Source: Trissonchulus latispiculum
Taxonomy: Eukaryota > Nematoda > Enoplea > Enoplida > Ironidae
Direction: 5' to 3'
Assembly: GCA_030248195.1 (NCBI GenBank)
Contig: JASAND010020078.1
Coordinates: 28,371 to 92,370 of the forward strand
DNA length: 64,000 nt
The notes under the pieces were generated by a model that saw only the letters and a program-made list of their open reading frames with translations, was not told where the DNA came from and ran no database searches. Positions 23,626 through 33,730 of this stretch are shown one piece after another (the first letter of the stretch is position 1; every line of letters begins with the position of its first letter). The translations under genes were made by a program, and so were the position numbers.

Positions 23626-25722
23626 CAGGTTTTTTTGCGTCCAGATGTGCGTCTGGACGTAAAGTTTCTTATCTAGACGCAATGAAATTTTAACGGGACG
23701 CAAGCTAGACGCAATATTATTTCGTGAGAAAACTCACTTTTGTAAGAGTAAAAACTTTTTAAAGGTTTCCAGTACCAATTTTTCCGTTTTTTTCCAAAAA
23801 TTTCTTCTGGTCCTGGGGGCTCTGCCCCCAGACCCCCATTGTTTCTCACTTTGTCATGGAATGCCAAGGTGCAAGGTCATGCCTCAGTGTTACTCAATGT
23901 TATTTGTTAAGTTGTTGTCCACCTGCTTCCGTATCAGATCTTTTCGAACTCGTAAATTTCACTTCAATAAATTTTATATGGATCTTACTAAATGCATAAT
24001 CGTGAGCATTTATATTGTTCTTATCCAACAGGTCAGGCAAGATCAAGATTAGTAGTAAGACCGGTTCATACTTCTGTCCGTTTGACCTTTTCTGTTGTCC
24101 GTTTGTCTGTTTGTCCGTTTTAAAAACTGATTCATACTTCTGCTGTTTTGCTGCTTTGCTGTTTAGCTGTTTTGCTGCTTGTCCGTTTGTCCTTTTGTCC
24201 GTTTGCAGGGTTGATTCATACCTTTGCTATTTTGCTGTTGTCCGTTTGTCCGTAAAGGGTTGTCCGTTTGAACTTGAGCAATGTTTTACTTTTTTCCGTT
24301 TGTCCGTATGCAACAACCAATCGGAAACGGCCAGAACTATCACGTGCTTGCTAAATAAACGTTAGTATTTGATTTTTCAATGGTTTTAAGATTAATTATT
24401 TGAAACATTGACAGTATTATGAAATTATTTTCAAAGATAACTTGATTTCAAAGTTTTGAAGGTTTTGACGAGAATTACGTTTATAAGTAACATAATGCTG
24501 TAGCCAATAAGCATGAACAGAAAGTGTCAGGTGACTCGAAAACAGAAACAGCAATCCAGCAATACAGCAAAAGTTTAAATAGTGTATTACAACCGAAAAT
24601 AGGCACCATCAATACGGACAAACGGAAACGGACAAACGGACAATCAGGAAAATAAGTATGAACCACTTTGTCCTTTTTTAAAACGGACAACCGGACAACC
24701 AGACAAACAGACAAACGGACAAAAGTACAAACAGACAAACGGAAAATAAGTATGAACCGGGCTATAAAGTAAAACCCCGAAATTAACAAATTTGTAGCTG
24801 TAAATTGTTTGGTTCTTCCATCTAAACACGTTTTTCGCAAAATATATACAAAAATGGCAATTTGAAATAATGCAAGACTACCATTTTTCTAAAATTTTCA
24901 AATGCAAAAGACCTATGCACGAGCAAATCACGATGAATTTATCGTAACTAGCGTTAATAGTATTTACAAATGCTTCTTCACTGTATTGACGCTGAATAAT
25001 GCAGCACTCGCTTCTTACACAAAAATGCATTAGCGTTAGGAGCTTCAGTTAGAATAGATGTAACAGATGTCAAATTAATTTTTTTAAACATTTCCACGAC
25101 GGATTTAATCCGTAATTTCAAAAAATTTCCAACTTCTGGGGGGCCCCGCCCCCCAGAACCCCCGGTGCTTATTTGCAAAATTTTTACCAAGGATCAGTAG
25201 TTCTCAGAGTTTTTGAAACCGAATGTATGCTTTAATTGTTGCTACCTTTCTTCTCAATGATATTCCAAAATATTTCATAAATTTTTAACACTTTAATTAT
25301 TTTAACTGACATTGAAATATCGGAATAATGTGTGTCAATAATATCGAAAATTACTCAAGGCATGCGCTAGATGCAGCAGATTCCAAATAAAATCTTTTTA
25401 CACATTTCCATTACGGATTATTTTGCAATTTCAAAAAAATTCCTCAACAGCCCCCCAGACCCCCAGATCTATTGGACGCATCTATATATATTCTGTAGGT
25501 AATCATGTAATCGTGCATCACATTTAAGCAGCATGTACTTTCTAAATAGTCTAAATTGCGTTACACTACAGGAATTATCGAAATTTTTATAAATAAAACA
25601 ATTTTTGGACTGAAAACACGCTAAAGCAAGAATTTTGTCTGGACGCAAAATTTCTTAATGGGACGCAACTAAAATTTAGCGGGACGCAAGGTTGACGCAA
25701 ATCCAAAAACCAAAAAACCCTG
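23626..25722. mobile_element. hAT-like non-autonomous element, 2,097 bp
   Basis: It starts CAGGTTTTTTTGCGTCC and ends CCAAAAAACCCTG. The octamer AATAGCAT flanks both ends (23618-23625 and 25723-25730). GGGACGCAA and TCTGGACGCAAA words repeat at both ends as subterminal sites. GGGGGCTCTGCCCCCAGAC-type hairpins lie at 23812-23838 and 25136-25164. There is no transposase. Confidence 0.8.
24061..24760. repeat. Inverted GTCCGTTT arrays, nested element
   Basis: The ends CCGGTTCATACTT and AAGTATGAACCGG are inverse. The left arm carries many GTCCGTTTG words in one strand and the right arm the same words in the other. GATTCATAC recurs between them. Cys/Phe/Leu-rich ORFs result from the repeat. No flanking duplication was read. 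Confidence 0.6.
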
Positions 25723-25752
25723 AATAGCATCCTTTGTTTTCCTCTTTTTCAG

Positions 25753-25982
25753 GTTATCTTCGCGAAGATTATCATTTTACTCCATACAATATTATCAGCT
25801 ATGTCATTCCTGGTGGTAAGGCTGCCCGGCTAAATGCTTCCGATCATTCCATATTTATGGAGATTCCGGATTACAAAATCACAGTCTCGGACAAGAAACG
25901 AAAAATTGAACCTGATTGTGTAGCAACGTCAACGGTTGATAGCAAAATTGTCAAATCTCTTGATGTTATTGAATTAGGTTGA
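25753..25982 (+). CDS. RECQL: RECQ1-type DNA helicase, last exon
   Basis: The exon encodes GYLREDYHFTPYNIISYVIP, the C-terminal strands of the winged helix matching RECQL's 'QYLKEDYSFTAYATISYL' region. A short Lys-rich tail follows (SDKKRKIEPD) and then TGA at 25980-25982. KKRKIEPD resembles a nuclear localisation signal, as in vertebrate RECQL, which also ends near a KKRKID motif. The tail is shorter than in vertebrates. Confidence 0.88.
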
Positions 25983-26045
25983 ATTAAAATCGTGTGTGTA
26001 TTCAATTTAAAGGCCAATGCATGCTCCAGCGGTTGTAGGAAGGAA

Positions 26046-26969
26046 GGTAATCTTACACTTTAGGGGGTAAAAAGGTTTTTGATGGAAAAATTAGACCAAA
26101 TTTTGCGAAAATGTGAGAGGGGGTTTTCGAGGGTGGCGGTTTCAGCAAAAATACCATTTTTAATGTAGCTCTCAATCCGCGGCCTCTATGGCGCCGAACC
26201 CGGTTTTCGGGAGGTGAGCCCGTAGGAAAATTTGTTATTTCACCCCAGAAATTGAGAAAAACCTTACCCAGGGGGTTTTTGGAGACGCAGAATCCAAATT
26301 TGAGATCTGTATTTAGTATTACCAAGAGTACATAATAACTAAGAGTGTGACAAGCGTCAAGCTCTTAGTTATTTATTAGGCTTGGGACATCATCTGCACG
26401 ATAACAGCTGACCCCCCCCCACAAATTAAACCCATCACTTCAAAGAAATTCGCACGCTATGCTTGTGTGCTGAAGCTCGCAACAGACGCACATTGAACCA
26501 ACTGACTAGTTGTGTTTTCGAGCTTTAGAACGTAGGCATAGCGTGCGAATTTCTTTGAAGTGATGGGTCTAATTTGTGGGGGGGGGGTCAGCCGTTATCG
26601 TGCAGATGATGTCCCAAGCCTAATAACTAAGAGCTTGACGCTTGTCACACTCTTAGTTATTTATGTACTCTTGGTATTACCATAACTAAAGTTTTTAAGA
26701 ATTAAAAAATATTTTTAAGTTTATAAACACATTTTAAAATTGCATAATATAGTGAGCGGGTATATAAACGGCAGGGTAAGCTCTCCTCCCGAAAACCGGT
26801 TTCGGCGCCATAGAGGCCGCGGATTCAGATGAGAGCTACATTAAAATTGGTATTTTTACTCGAAACCACTTTACTCCACCCTCGAAAACCCCAGTAGGCA
26901 CGTTTTCGCAAAATTTGGTCTAATTTTTTTCATCAAAAACCTTTTTACCCCCTAAAGTGTAAGATTACC
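26046..26969. mobile_element. MITE with long inverted repeats and 8-bp duplication (Merlin-like?)
   Basis: GGTAATCTTACACTTTAGGG begins the element and its inverse ends it. GGAAGGAA flanks both sides (26038-26045 and 26970-26977). The arms run about 270 bp each with a few differences and include matching 'ggcgccatagaggccgcgg' blocks. GG termini with 8-9 bp duplications are reported for Merlin, so this is a guess at the superfamily. A second MITE sits in the middle. Confidence 0.7.
26324..26673. mobile_element. Nested hairpin MITE, about 350 bp
   Basis: The ends AAGAGTACATAA and TTATGTACTCTT are inverse. GTATTACC flanks both sides (26316-26323 and 26674-26681), with one extra G at the right. 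The arms (about 160 bp each) pair almost perfectly, including poly-C/poly-G runs. Confidence 0.7.
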
Positions 26970-26977
26970 GGAAGGAA

Positions 26978-27552
26978 TAGGGTAGCGCTGAAACGGAGAA
27001 ACGAGTGTAAAGCTTTGGCCCCAGAGACTGGATAAATGGCGACCAAAATCCTTTACTGGGGTGCTGTGCGCTGAAGGCTGGATACGCAACCTGGACTGGA
27101 GATAGTTTCCAGGCCGACCTCGACAAGCCTCGCCAATCACAAGATACCAGTTATCGTGAACCTTAAGTTGTACTACGGCCAGATTCTAACCCCAAATATC
27201 CTAGGGAACGCCTACCTACCAAACTAAACAATCTAAGACTTGGCTACAATACACGGGGCCAAGTGGGCGTATTATAATATTTAATTAGAGAAGGGGGGGA
27301 ATACAATAATTTCCGTTACAGACTTACTGATTTATGATCCAATGAACAGGCAAATACCATAAATATAGCAGAATACAGGCAAAATGCAGGTATAGAAATA
27401 CTAAATATATGCCCCTTTTTCTAAGAGCCGGGATTCCCCCTCAACCTATCACCAGATTGAGAATCTATTTACTCCTCTAGCCGAGTTTCAATAGCGAAGG
27501 GCATCCTGAAAGGGAATTGAAGAAAACGCGGAATTTTGAATATAAAGTATAC
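26978..27552. other. Noncoding, no recognised gene
   Basis: Slightly GC-richer than average. The phrase GAAAACGCGGAATTTTGAA near 27520 is similar to GGAAACCCAGAATTTTGAA near 27940, on the other side of the Helitron-end copy. The 27553-27895 block may therefore have been inserted into one older repeat. Confidence 0.4.
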
Positions 27553-27895
27553 AGTAGAAAAGACTTCCAAAACAACCGACCAGTACAAGCGCTAAACTAA
27601 GACTGACTGGGCTTTTTAAAAGTTACGAAAGAACGTGCAATCACGCGATCACACGTGACTTGCCCAGCCAATCAAATTTTAGATAGACTTTTGAGAGAAT
27701 TTCGAAACCAAAGTGACAAATTGCTGATCTACCTTTGCAAAAAGACATACAATTACATTATTTCAATTACAAATTATGGGCTATCGGGGCAATTTCCACA
27801 AAAACGAGATACATAAGTTCGGGCTAATTTTGGATGGAGAATCTTTTTAAATAATAATAAAATATGACAGTAGGGCATCACCGCCCTACTGTACA
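27553..27895 (+). mobile_element. Helitron-type 3' end, solo copy
   Basis: A 340-bp block nearly identical, in reverse orientation, to 36315-36645. It ends with the hairpin CAGTAGGGC-ATCACC-GCCCTACTG (27868-27891) followed by TAC, after which the two copies diverge. A terminal hairpin a few bases from the 3' border is the Helitron/Helentron pattern. Confidence 0.6.
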
Positions 27896-29537
27896 TGTCC
27901 CCAGGGCTTACCGCCCGAGCTCCTGCGAGGGAACTGGCGGAAACCCAGAATTTTGAACCGGAAAGAAATTTTTAAGAAACCGGAAATGAGGGCACGGCCA
28001 TACGTATATAGGAAAACAAGTAAGAAAATAGAAAAATGCCGATGAGAAATAAGTAGTCAGAACAAGTAGTAGAAATGTAAGTAGAAACGAAAACTTTGTG
28101 AGGCCACACAGGCATGGAACCATCCCCGGATCCAACTACAAGGCGCTTGGACTAAGGTCAACCACGGGCGGAGCGCCGGAGGACCGTCAGCTATGTAAAC
28201 AGCTGGAATTAGAGCGAAAAAATTTTATAAGTTAAAAGAACCGGATAGGGTGCCATTGCGCGGCATAGCGAGATCACCCTGAGACAGGGGAGCGCTCGCC
28301 TCACGACATCGAATCACCTCGATGGTGGGCGCAGACTCACGAAGAGACTACGATGCCGTTACAGTGCTCATGGCTACACAACTATCAGATGGTAGGGAGG
28401 CATATGCCGCCGACCCCTCCAGTTTGGTAAGCGTAATTTTAGGGGCAGGGTTCGTTGGGACAACTACCATTTGCGCCCGCAAAAGTAGAATTTTAAGTTA
28501 AGGTGTGGTGACCGTACTAAAGGGAATTAAGTAGGGACCTTTTTGTCCATCCCCGGACGCCTCACTGAACAAGTAGCAAGAAATTTGAACAACTAGAGAA
28601 ATTTTGGTTAGGTTTTTGGTAAGTTTTAGGTACTTTTTAAGAAATTTTCACGAGCATACAAGACAATACAAGAACATAATACAAAGTACATATATACATA
28701 AGACACGAAAAATCACCCGTTTATATTATGGCTAGACTTTTTGGAAGAACTAGGTTAGGTAGAATTTACTCAAGTTAAAAGGTTAGGTAAGAATTGAATC
28801 TATTTAAAATATTAGAATTAAAATAAGGAATCTAGAGTTTAGATAAGAATGCATGGAAAGGTAAAATTTTAGTAGTTAGAGAGATCGTTTTAAAAGGTAA
28901 GTAAATAAAATTAGATCGTTTTGAGATAAGAGATAAAACTTTGGTAGGGATTATTAAAGCAAAATATTATGACTAAAAATGACTAAAAAGAAAACACAAA
29001 ATACCAGTTTCATACATAATATACATACTGACACCTAACGTCTCTATCGTAGCCAATCTTATTCTTCGGTGTCTTCTTTCTTCTGGGAATGGAATATAGT
29101 CACTAATCGGGAATAAATCACAGTTTATAATGGCAGTCATGGTTGGGAATGGCATAAATTGAGCAATATAAAGTCCACGTTGAGGTAGAGTCAATATAGA
29201 GGATCATGGTTGAGAATCATAATTAGGATCATAAGTAGAATAGTCATAGTAGAGCAGTCATAGATCTGAGGATCAGGAGGGAAGGATAAAGTTGTTGGGG
29301 ACTGGTAGGTACCAACCAATGATTGGGGCAACATCCGCCGTTGCTTCTTCATTGAGGTACTGTTGAGTCGTCATCGCCGATGTTGAGGCTATGAGGTTCA
29401 TCCGTCGAAGATTATTACCATAGGAAGGAGCCAGCTGGTCAACAAAACATCACCGTTCTGGACCTTTATCCTACCCATCACCGGGCAGGCCCAACCCATC
29501 ACCGGGCGGGAGGGGAGAGTACTAGGCTTCGCCATGC
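27896..29537. other. Region 3' of the large ORF, no gene recognised
   Basis: It is GC-richer at 27900-28560, then AT-rich with GGTTAGG/AGTTAGG-like words from 28600 to 28960. 'acccatcaccgggc' is repeated near 29470-29500. No splice-supported exon was found. Confidence 0.4.
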
Positions 29538-32500
29538 CTAGTACTCGTTGAAGACGGGGCTGTGCTTATCCAGAGACAGCCGCTGGTGGGCCTTCTCTGG
29601 ATGCGCCGGGTCGTACAGCAAAGGCCCAGCGCAAGGGCAGTACGTGTTGTTCTTCTGGCCGGGAGGTTCCAGGCCTTCAATGTATACGCCTGTTCTATTG
29701 ACCGGGAGGCGCAATCCCGCCGCTCTCATGCGTCTCGGCGGATCTACGATGCCGAAGAAAGGCGGACATAACCCGTCCGTCTGGTAGTGATGGACGGCAT
29801 TCTCCATGCGCATCCGAATCACTTCCAAGAAGTCCGCATGCTCCTGTGGACTTAGGCGGGTCTTAGTCTTCCAGTCCGCGAAGAAATCTTGCGGACCGCC
29901 TTGGGTGAACCATAGGAGCAACTCCGTCCACAGGTTACCCGCGATACTGTGACCCTGAAAGATCTTTTGTAGTGAATACAAGTCAGGGTACTGCTGGGGC
30001 GGAACCTGCGCCAGCGAAGCGGGAGGCAGCCCTTGGAACGAGGGCATAGCGGGTTTAAAGAACTCCTCGCCAGTTGCCTCCGCAAACAGGCATAGGATGT
30101 TATCCAGTAGGAATGCACGCAGTGCTGGTGACTGATAGAAATAGTCCCAAAGCACGCGATATAGCGTCCGTACATTGTGGCCGGCCTTCCAGCCATTATG
30201 CCATGGCGAGTCCGGGGGATCACGCAAGCGTCTGGTGACTTCCACCTTTAGGACGCGACCAGGAGTGTTACCGTGATGGTTAATATACCGCTTGACGTCA
30301 GATCTCTTATAGTAGTGCGATTTGCGGAATTGGTACCCATGTTCCGGGTCCGGGAACCGCAGGGTCCCATGCTGCCGTAGGGTGAGTCCACCCGGTACGG
30401 GGTGCATGAAAGAGACCTCAAAGCCTTCTCCCTTATAGGGGAAGACAAAGTCCGTTTCGGAGACGTCGACTATCCCGTCGAGTCCAGGCTGGTACCAGTT
30501 AGCATACGCACATCGGACCGCCTCACCTCTGTTGATCGTGTCAGCAGCGGCGTAATATACATCCTTATACGCCCTATAGCCGGGCCGAGAAAAAAGGTGA
30601 TCATAAGGAGTAAGCTCCGGAAGGATGCGTCCCATCACTTGGGCATGGGCCAACTCACGAGTGGAGGCATACTCGGTAATGAAGAAATAAGGTTCCGAGT
30701 CCTCCGTTGGCGGCTTATTAATGGCAATAAAGTGCCATGTAGCCGAACAAGTTTTTGGCCCACGCGCAAGCGGTTTACCACCTTCCGTGGAAGGCTCATT
30801 GTCCTCGATCCGGACATATGGAGCCCACTGTGTTAATTTCTGCTGGAGCAAAGCACGGATCTGTGCGAAGTCCATTAATGTGACCGTGACTGCCCGTTCG
30901 CTCAATGGAGTGAACCAGTCCGCAATAACCTTGCGGGTGGCGGTCAAGGCTGGGTGGGGGGCATTCCTACCCGGAATAGCCGGAATTTCACTACATTCCC
31001 ATTCATTCCAAAAGTTCTTGTAATAGACGCAGGGCTCCCTTTTTACCGGGACGCCTGCTACCTCGTCCGGTAAGGGCACGGACAGAGTAAAACGCGGGTA
31101 TTGCGCGTCCATGCTACCCTGCAAAGTGAAAATTCCGGTCTGGTTTTCCTTTGCTAAGACATACTGTTCATAGAGTAGCTCACGGAATGAAGGGAAGTTA
31201 GCCGCAGTCCGGGCTTCTTCCAAGGCGCGTACCTGGTCCCCATTCACCGGGACTGTAGGGACGGGTGCCATAGCTACCGCCTTTCGCTTTTTCTTGGACC
31301 GGGTGCGAGACCGAGATTTATGTGCCCCAGTCAAGGGCTTCGGCTCCTCCTTTGGTGGATAGCCAGTACGGTCTGTGGAGAGGCTATGCCGCCTCTTATC
31401 ACCTGGTCCCGCCTGACGGTACTGGGCTGTAAGTCGCGCCTTCTGCCACAGGGCAGAAGCAGGCGACTGATATGGGCGTGGCTGTGCCTGCCCCGTAGGC
31501 CGCGGAGGCAACGTACCAAAACCTGTACCCGGTTGAGGTGGACGTTGTGGAGCGTTATATGCCGCGGCTCCAGCCTGAAACGGGCCAGAACGAACGCCAG
31601 CCCCTACAACCGGTCCCGAGGGTGCCTGAGCCAACGTGTCCATTGGTTCCAAGGCAGCCTCCGGTTGTGGAGTCGCGCGAGAAAGAGACGTGTCCCGTGA
31701 CGAGGACGAGGAAGTAGTCCGTCTTAGGTATACTCCTTGTATAGACCCAAAACGAGGTGCAGTCGGAAAAACCGGGAATGGTCCAGGCGCAGGAGAAGCA
31801 GGCCGGATCGTCAATGGGCGATATACAGGTGCCCAACTACCCTGCTGTTGGCTCACGGGTATAGCAGGAAAAGACCGGATGGCCGCCGTAAGTCTACTTC
31901 CGACTATGTGGCTGGCCGACACCGGAAAACTTAACCCGCCGTACCGAGGAACCATCCATAACAGGCCCCGAGCCAATAATGTTGGACCGGGGTCTCGTCG
32001 GAAGACCATCAAATCCGACTGCAAGCGCCGGGCTGATTCCAGCGTCTGGGGATCTAGGTCAACAGGCATAGATATCCGGCTGAAGTACTCATCACCGGGT
32101 ACCAGCGCATTAACTGACACGATTACATGCAACGGATGCATTTGGATGCTGCCTTGTGCATCTTTCCAGAACATAACCTGTGCCCACCAGGGTAAGCCAG
32201 GTGTTAGCTCGGTTAAGACCTGCCAATGGACGGGACCAAACTGCCGGATCGACTCGAGATATGCCGTCGGGTCGAAACCGGGAGCTGCCCGATCTAGGGC
32301 AGGGCCTACCACATAGATGCGCACCGCATCACCCTGTTGAAGAGGGTCCCAGGCATGGGCCGCGTCCATAACCTGGACATGGTTTTCCCGGACATACCGT
32401 CTGGGTTGCCCTTCCTGTTGCATATCCGCAGGTAACAACGCTGGTTCCTGATAGTACATAGCAGCAGGAACAAATCTATGCCGGGATGGACCAGCATAAC

Positions 32501-33422
32501 CAGCCACTTCAGGGTGGAGCAAGAACCGCAAAAACTGCTCCAGCATAGGTAAGGCAATGGCGGGCACACCCTCATATACCGAGGTATTTAAGCCCAGACG
32601 CTGCAGCTCCGCATGCGTCGGCAATGCCACCTGGTCCGGTTGTATGACCGGTGGTGCTGGGGGTGGGATATTATACTGTTTAGGGTCAGGGAAGGTAGGG
32701 AAGACTAGCGAAGCTAGACTTGGTTGCTGACCAATTACGGCTTCAACTGCTTGGCCTATAGCAGCAGCAGCGGCCTCATGCGACACACCCGTCGGAGGCC
32801 TTGAGGATGAACCGGGCTGCTGTTCCTCCTCCTTCTTAGGCGGAGGCATCCACTGCTTGACAGGTACTGTGACCACCGAAGACGTCGATGGTTCCGACGC
32901 CGTACTTGCTTGAGATGCCGTACGCTTAGCAGGCGTCGGCGGTTTAGGCGGCGGTGGAGGCGGAAGCTCCTGTTGCGACACACCCGCTCCGGATGGCGCT
33001 GGGTCAGGGGCGGACACCAGCAGCTCCGCTGGGTCCATCCAAGACTTAATAGTTGGCCGAGTCGTAGGCGGGACTGGCTTTGGCGCCGGAGCCTGTACCG
33101 GCTTAGGCGCAGCCGCCGCAGGTTTCGGCGCTGGTTTAGGCGGTGCACTCTGGCGACGAGGAGCTCCACCACGTGGGGAAGTACCACGGCCTCTACCGCG
33201 ACCACTCGTACCGCTAGCTGGTTTGTGCTTGCGAGAGTACTTGGCATTTGTAAACACCATACCCGGTGGATTTTCAGCCAACGATGGAGGTCTCTGTTGT
33301 TGTTGCTGCTGTGTACTAGGGCCAGGTCCAGACCCTGAACCGGCCGCAAACTGTGCCTGCGCTACCTCCTTTGGAGTGGGAGCAGCAGGTGGCTGCTGCT
33401 GTGCTGGCGGCGCCGCGGGCAC
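29538..33422 (-). CDS. Large uninterrupted ORF, unknown function (1,294 codons)
   Basis: The frame has no stop over 3.9 kb in a region where nearly everything else is decayed. The first codon of this interval is GTG. The frame stays open further upstream through an acidic stretch (DEESLEEGEEPEIQVL) into GC-rich repeat, with no in-frame ATG; the first internal ATG is near residue 54 (MVFTNAKYSRKHK). Residues 1-290 are Pro/Ala/Gln/Ser-rich with a GRGRGRG run and poly-P. About 290-560 looks folded, about 560-690 is again Pro-rich, and a basic SRSRTRSKKKRK patch lies near 700. From 720 to the end it looks globular and Trp/Tyr-rich (WNEWECSEIPAI, TCSATWHFIAINKP, HNGWKAGHNVRTLYRVLWDY). I recognise no catalytic motif. 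A nucleic-acid-binding structural protein of an unknown mobile element is possible but unproven; so is a host gene. Confidence 0.55.
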   Translation of the reverse strand: MPAAPPAQQQPPAAPTPKEVAQAQFAAGSGSGPGPSTQQQQQQRPPSLAENPPGMVFTNAKYSRKHKPASGTSGRGRGRGTSPRGGAPRRQSAPPKPAPKPAAAAPKPVQAPAPKPVPPTTRPTIKSWMDPAELLVSAPDPAPSGAGVSQQELPPPPPPKPPTPAKRTASQASTASEPSTSSVVTVPVKQWMPPPKKEEEQQPGSSSRPPTGVSHEAAAAAIGQAVEAVIGQQPSLASLVFPTFPDPKQYNIPPPAPPVIQPDQVALPTHAELQRLGLNTSVYEGVPAIALPMLEQFLRFLLHPEVAGYAGPSRHRFVPAAMYYQEPALLPADMQQEGQPRRYVRENHVQVMDAAHAWDPLQQGDAVRIYVVGPALDRAAPGFDPTAYLESIRQFGPVHWQVLTELTPGLPWWAQVMFWKDAQGSIQMHPLHVIVSVNALVPGDEYFSRISMPVDLDPQTLESARRLQSDLMVFRRDPGPTLLARGLLWMVPRYGGLSFPVSASHIVGSRLTAAIRSFPAIPVSQQQGSWAPVYRPLTIRPASPAPGPFPVFPTAPRFGSIQGVYLRRTTSSSSSRDTSLSRATPQPEAALEPMDTLAQAPSGPVVGAGVRSGPFQAGAAAYNAPQRPPQPGTGFGTLPPRPTGQAQPRPYQSPASALWQKARLTAQYRQAGPGDKRRHSLSTDRTGYPPKEEPKPLTGAHKSRSRTRSKKKRKAVAMAPVPTVPVNGDQVRALEEARTAANFPSFRELLYEQYVLAKENQTGIFTLQGSMDAQYPRFTLSVPLPDEVAGVPVKREPCVYYKNFWNEWECSEIPAIPGRNAPHPALTATRKVIADWFTPLSERAVTVTLMDFAQIRALLQQKLTQWAPYVRIEDNEPSTEGGKPLARGPKTCSATWHFIAINKPPTEDSEPYFFITEYASTRELAHAQVMGRILPELTPYDHLFSRPGYRAYKDVYYAAADTINRGEAVRCAYANWYQPGLDGIVDVSETDFVFPYKGEGFEVSFMHPVPGGLTLRQHGTLRFPDPEHGYQFRKSHYYKRSDVKRYINHHGNTPGRVLKVEVTRRLRDPPDSPWHNGWKAGHNVRTLYRVLWDYFYQSPALRAFLLDNILCLFAEATGEEFFKPAMPSFQGLPPASLAQVPPQQYPDLYSLQKIFQGHSIAGNLWTELLLWFTQGGPQDFFADWKTKTRLSPQEHADFLEVIRMRMENAVHHYQTDGLCPPFFGIVDPPRRMRAAGLRLPVNRTGVYIEGLEPPGQKNNTYCPCAGPLLYDPAHPEKAHQRLSLDKHSPVFNEY

Positions 33423-33489
33423 ATGTTCCGTGTCCGCAGCTTGAGGGATTAGAACCTGAATCTCGGGTTCTTCTCCTTCTTCAAGGGAT

Positions 33490-33730
33490 TCCTCATCGGT
33501 GAGCCCGGTAGGCCCGGTGAGCCCGGTAGGCCCGGTGGGCCCGGAAGCCCGGCAGGTCCGGTGGGCCCGGCCTAAAAAACCGGGCCCGGTAGCGGGCCGG
33601 GCTTTCAGCCAGGGCCGGGCCGGGCCCGGGCCGGGCCCAACTCAAAATTTTCCGGGCCCGGGCCGCAACCGGGCCGGCCCGGCCCGGGCCCGGCCCAGGG
33701 CCCGGAGCCCGCTACACGGCCCGGGGACAA
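33490..33730. repeat. GGGCCCGG-rich repeat block
   Basis: Dense GGCCCGG/CCGGGCC words interrupted once by TCAAAATTTTCC. This is close in design to the GC-rich arms of the element at 54800-55568 (TCAAAAATTTC between GGCCCGG arrays). It may be the remains of a related insertion next to the 5' side of the large ORF. Collagen-like ORFs here are artefacts. Confidence 0.6.

Larger units (their letters stand above)
23497..25752 (+). other. RECQL intron, almost wholly a hAT-like insert
   Basis: Only about 150 bases remain once the 23626-25722 element and one duplication are removed. Donor GTAAAC; acceptor CCTCTTTTTCAG. Confidence 0.75.

Noticed and set aside
24015..24840. Cys/Phe/Leu-rich small proteins on both strands
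   Set aside because: They are frames through GTCCGTTT arrays.
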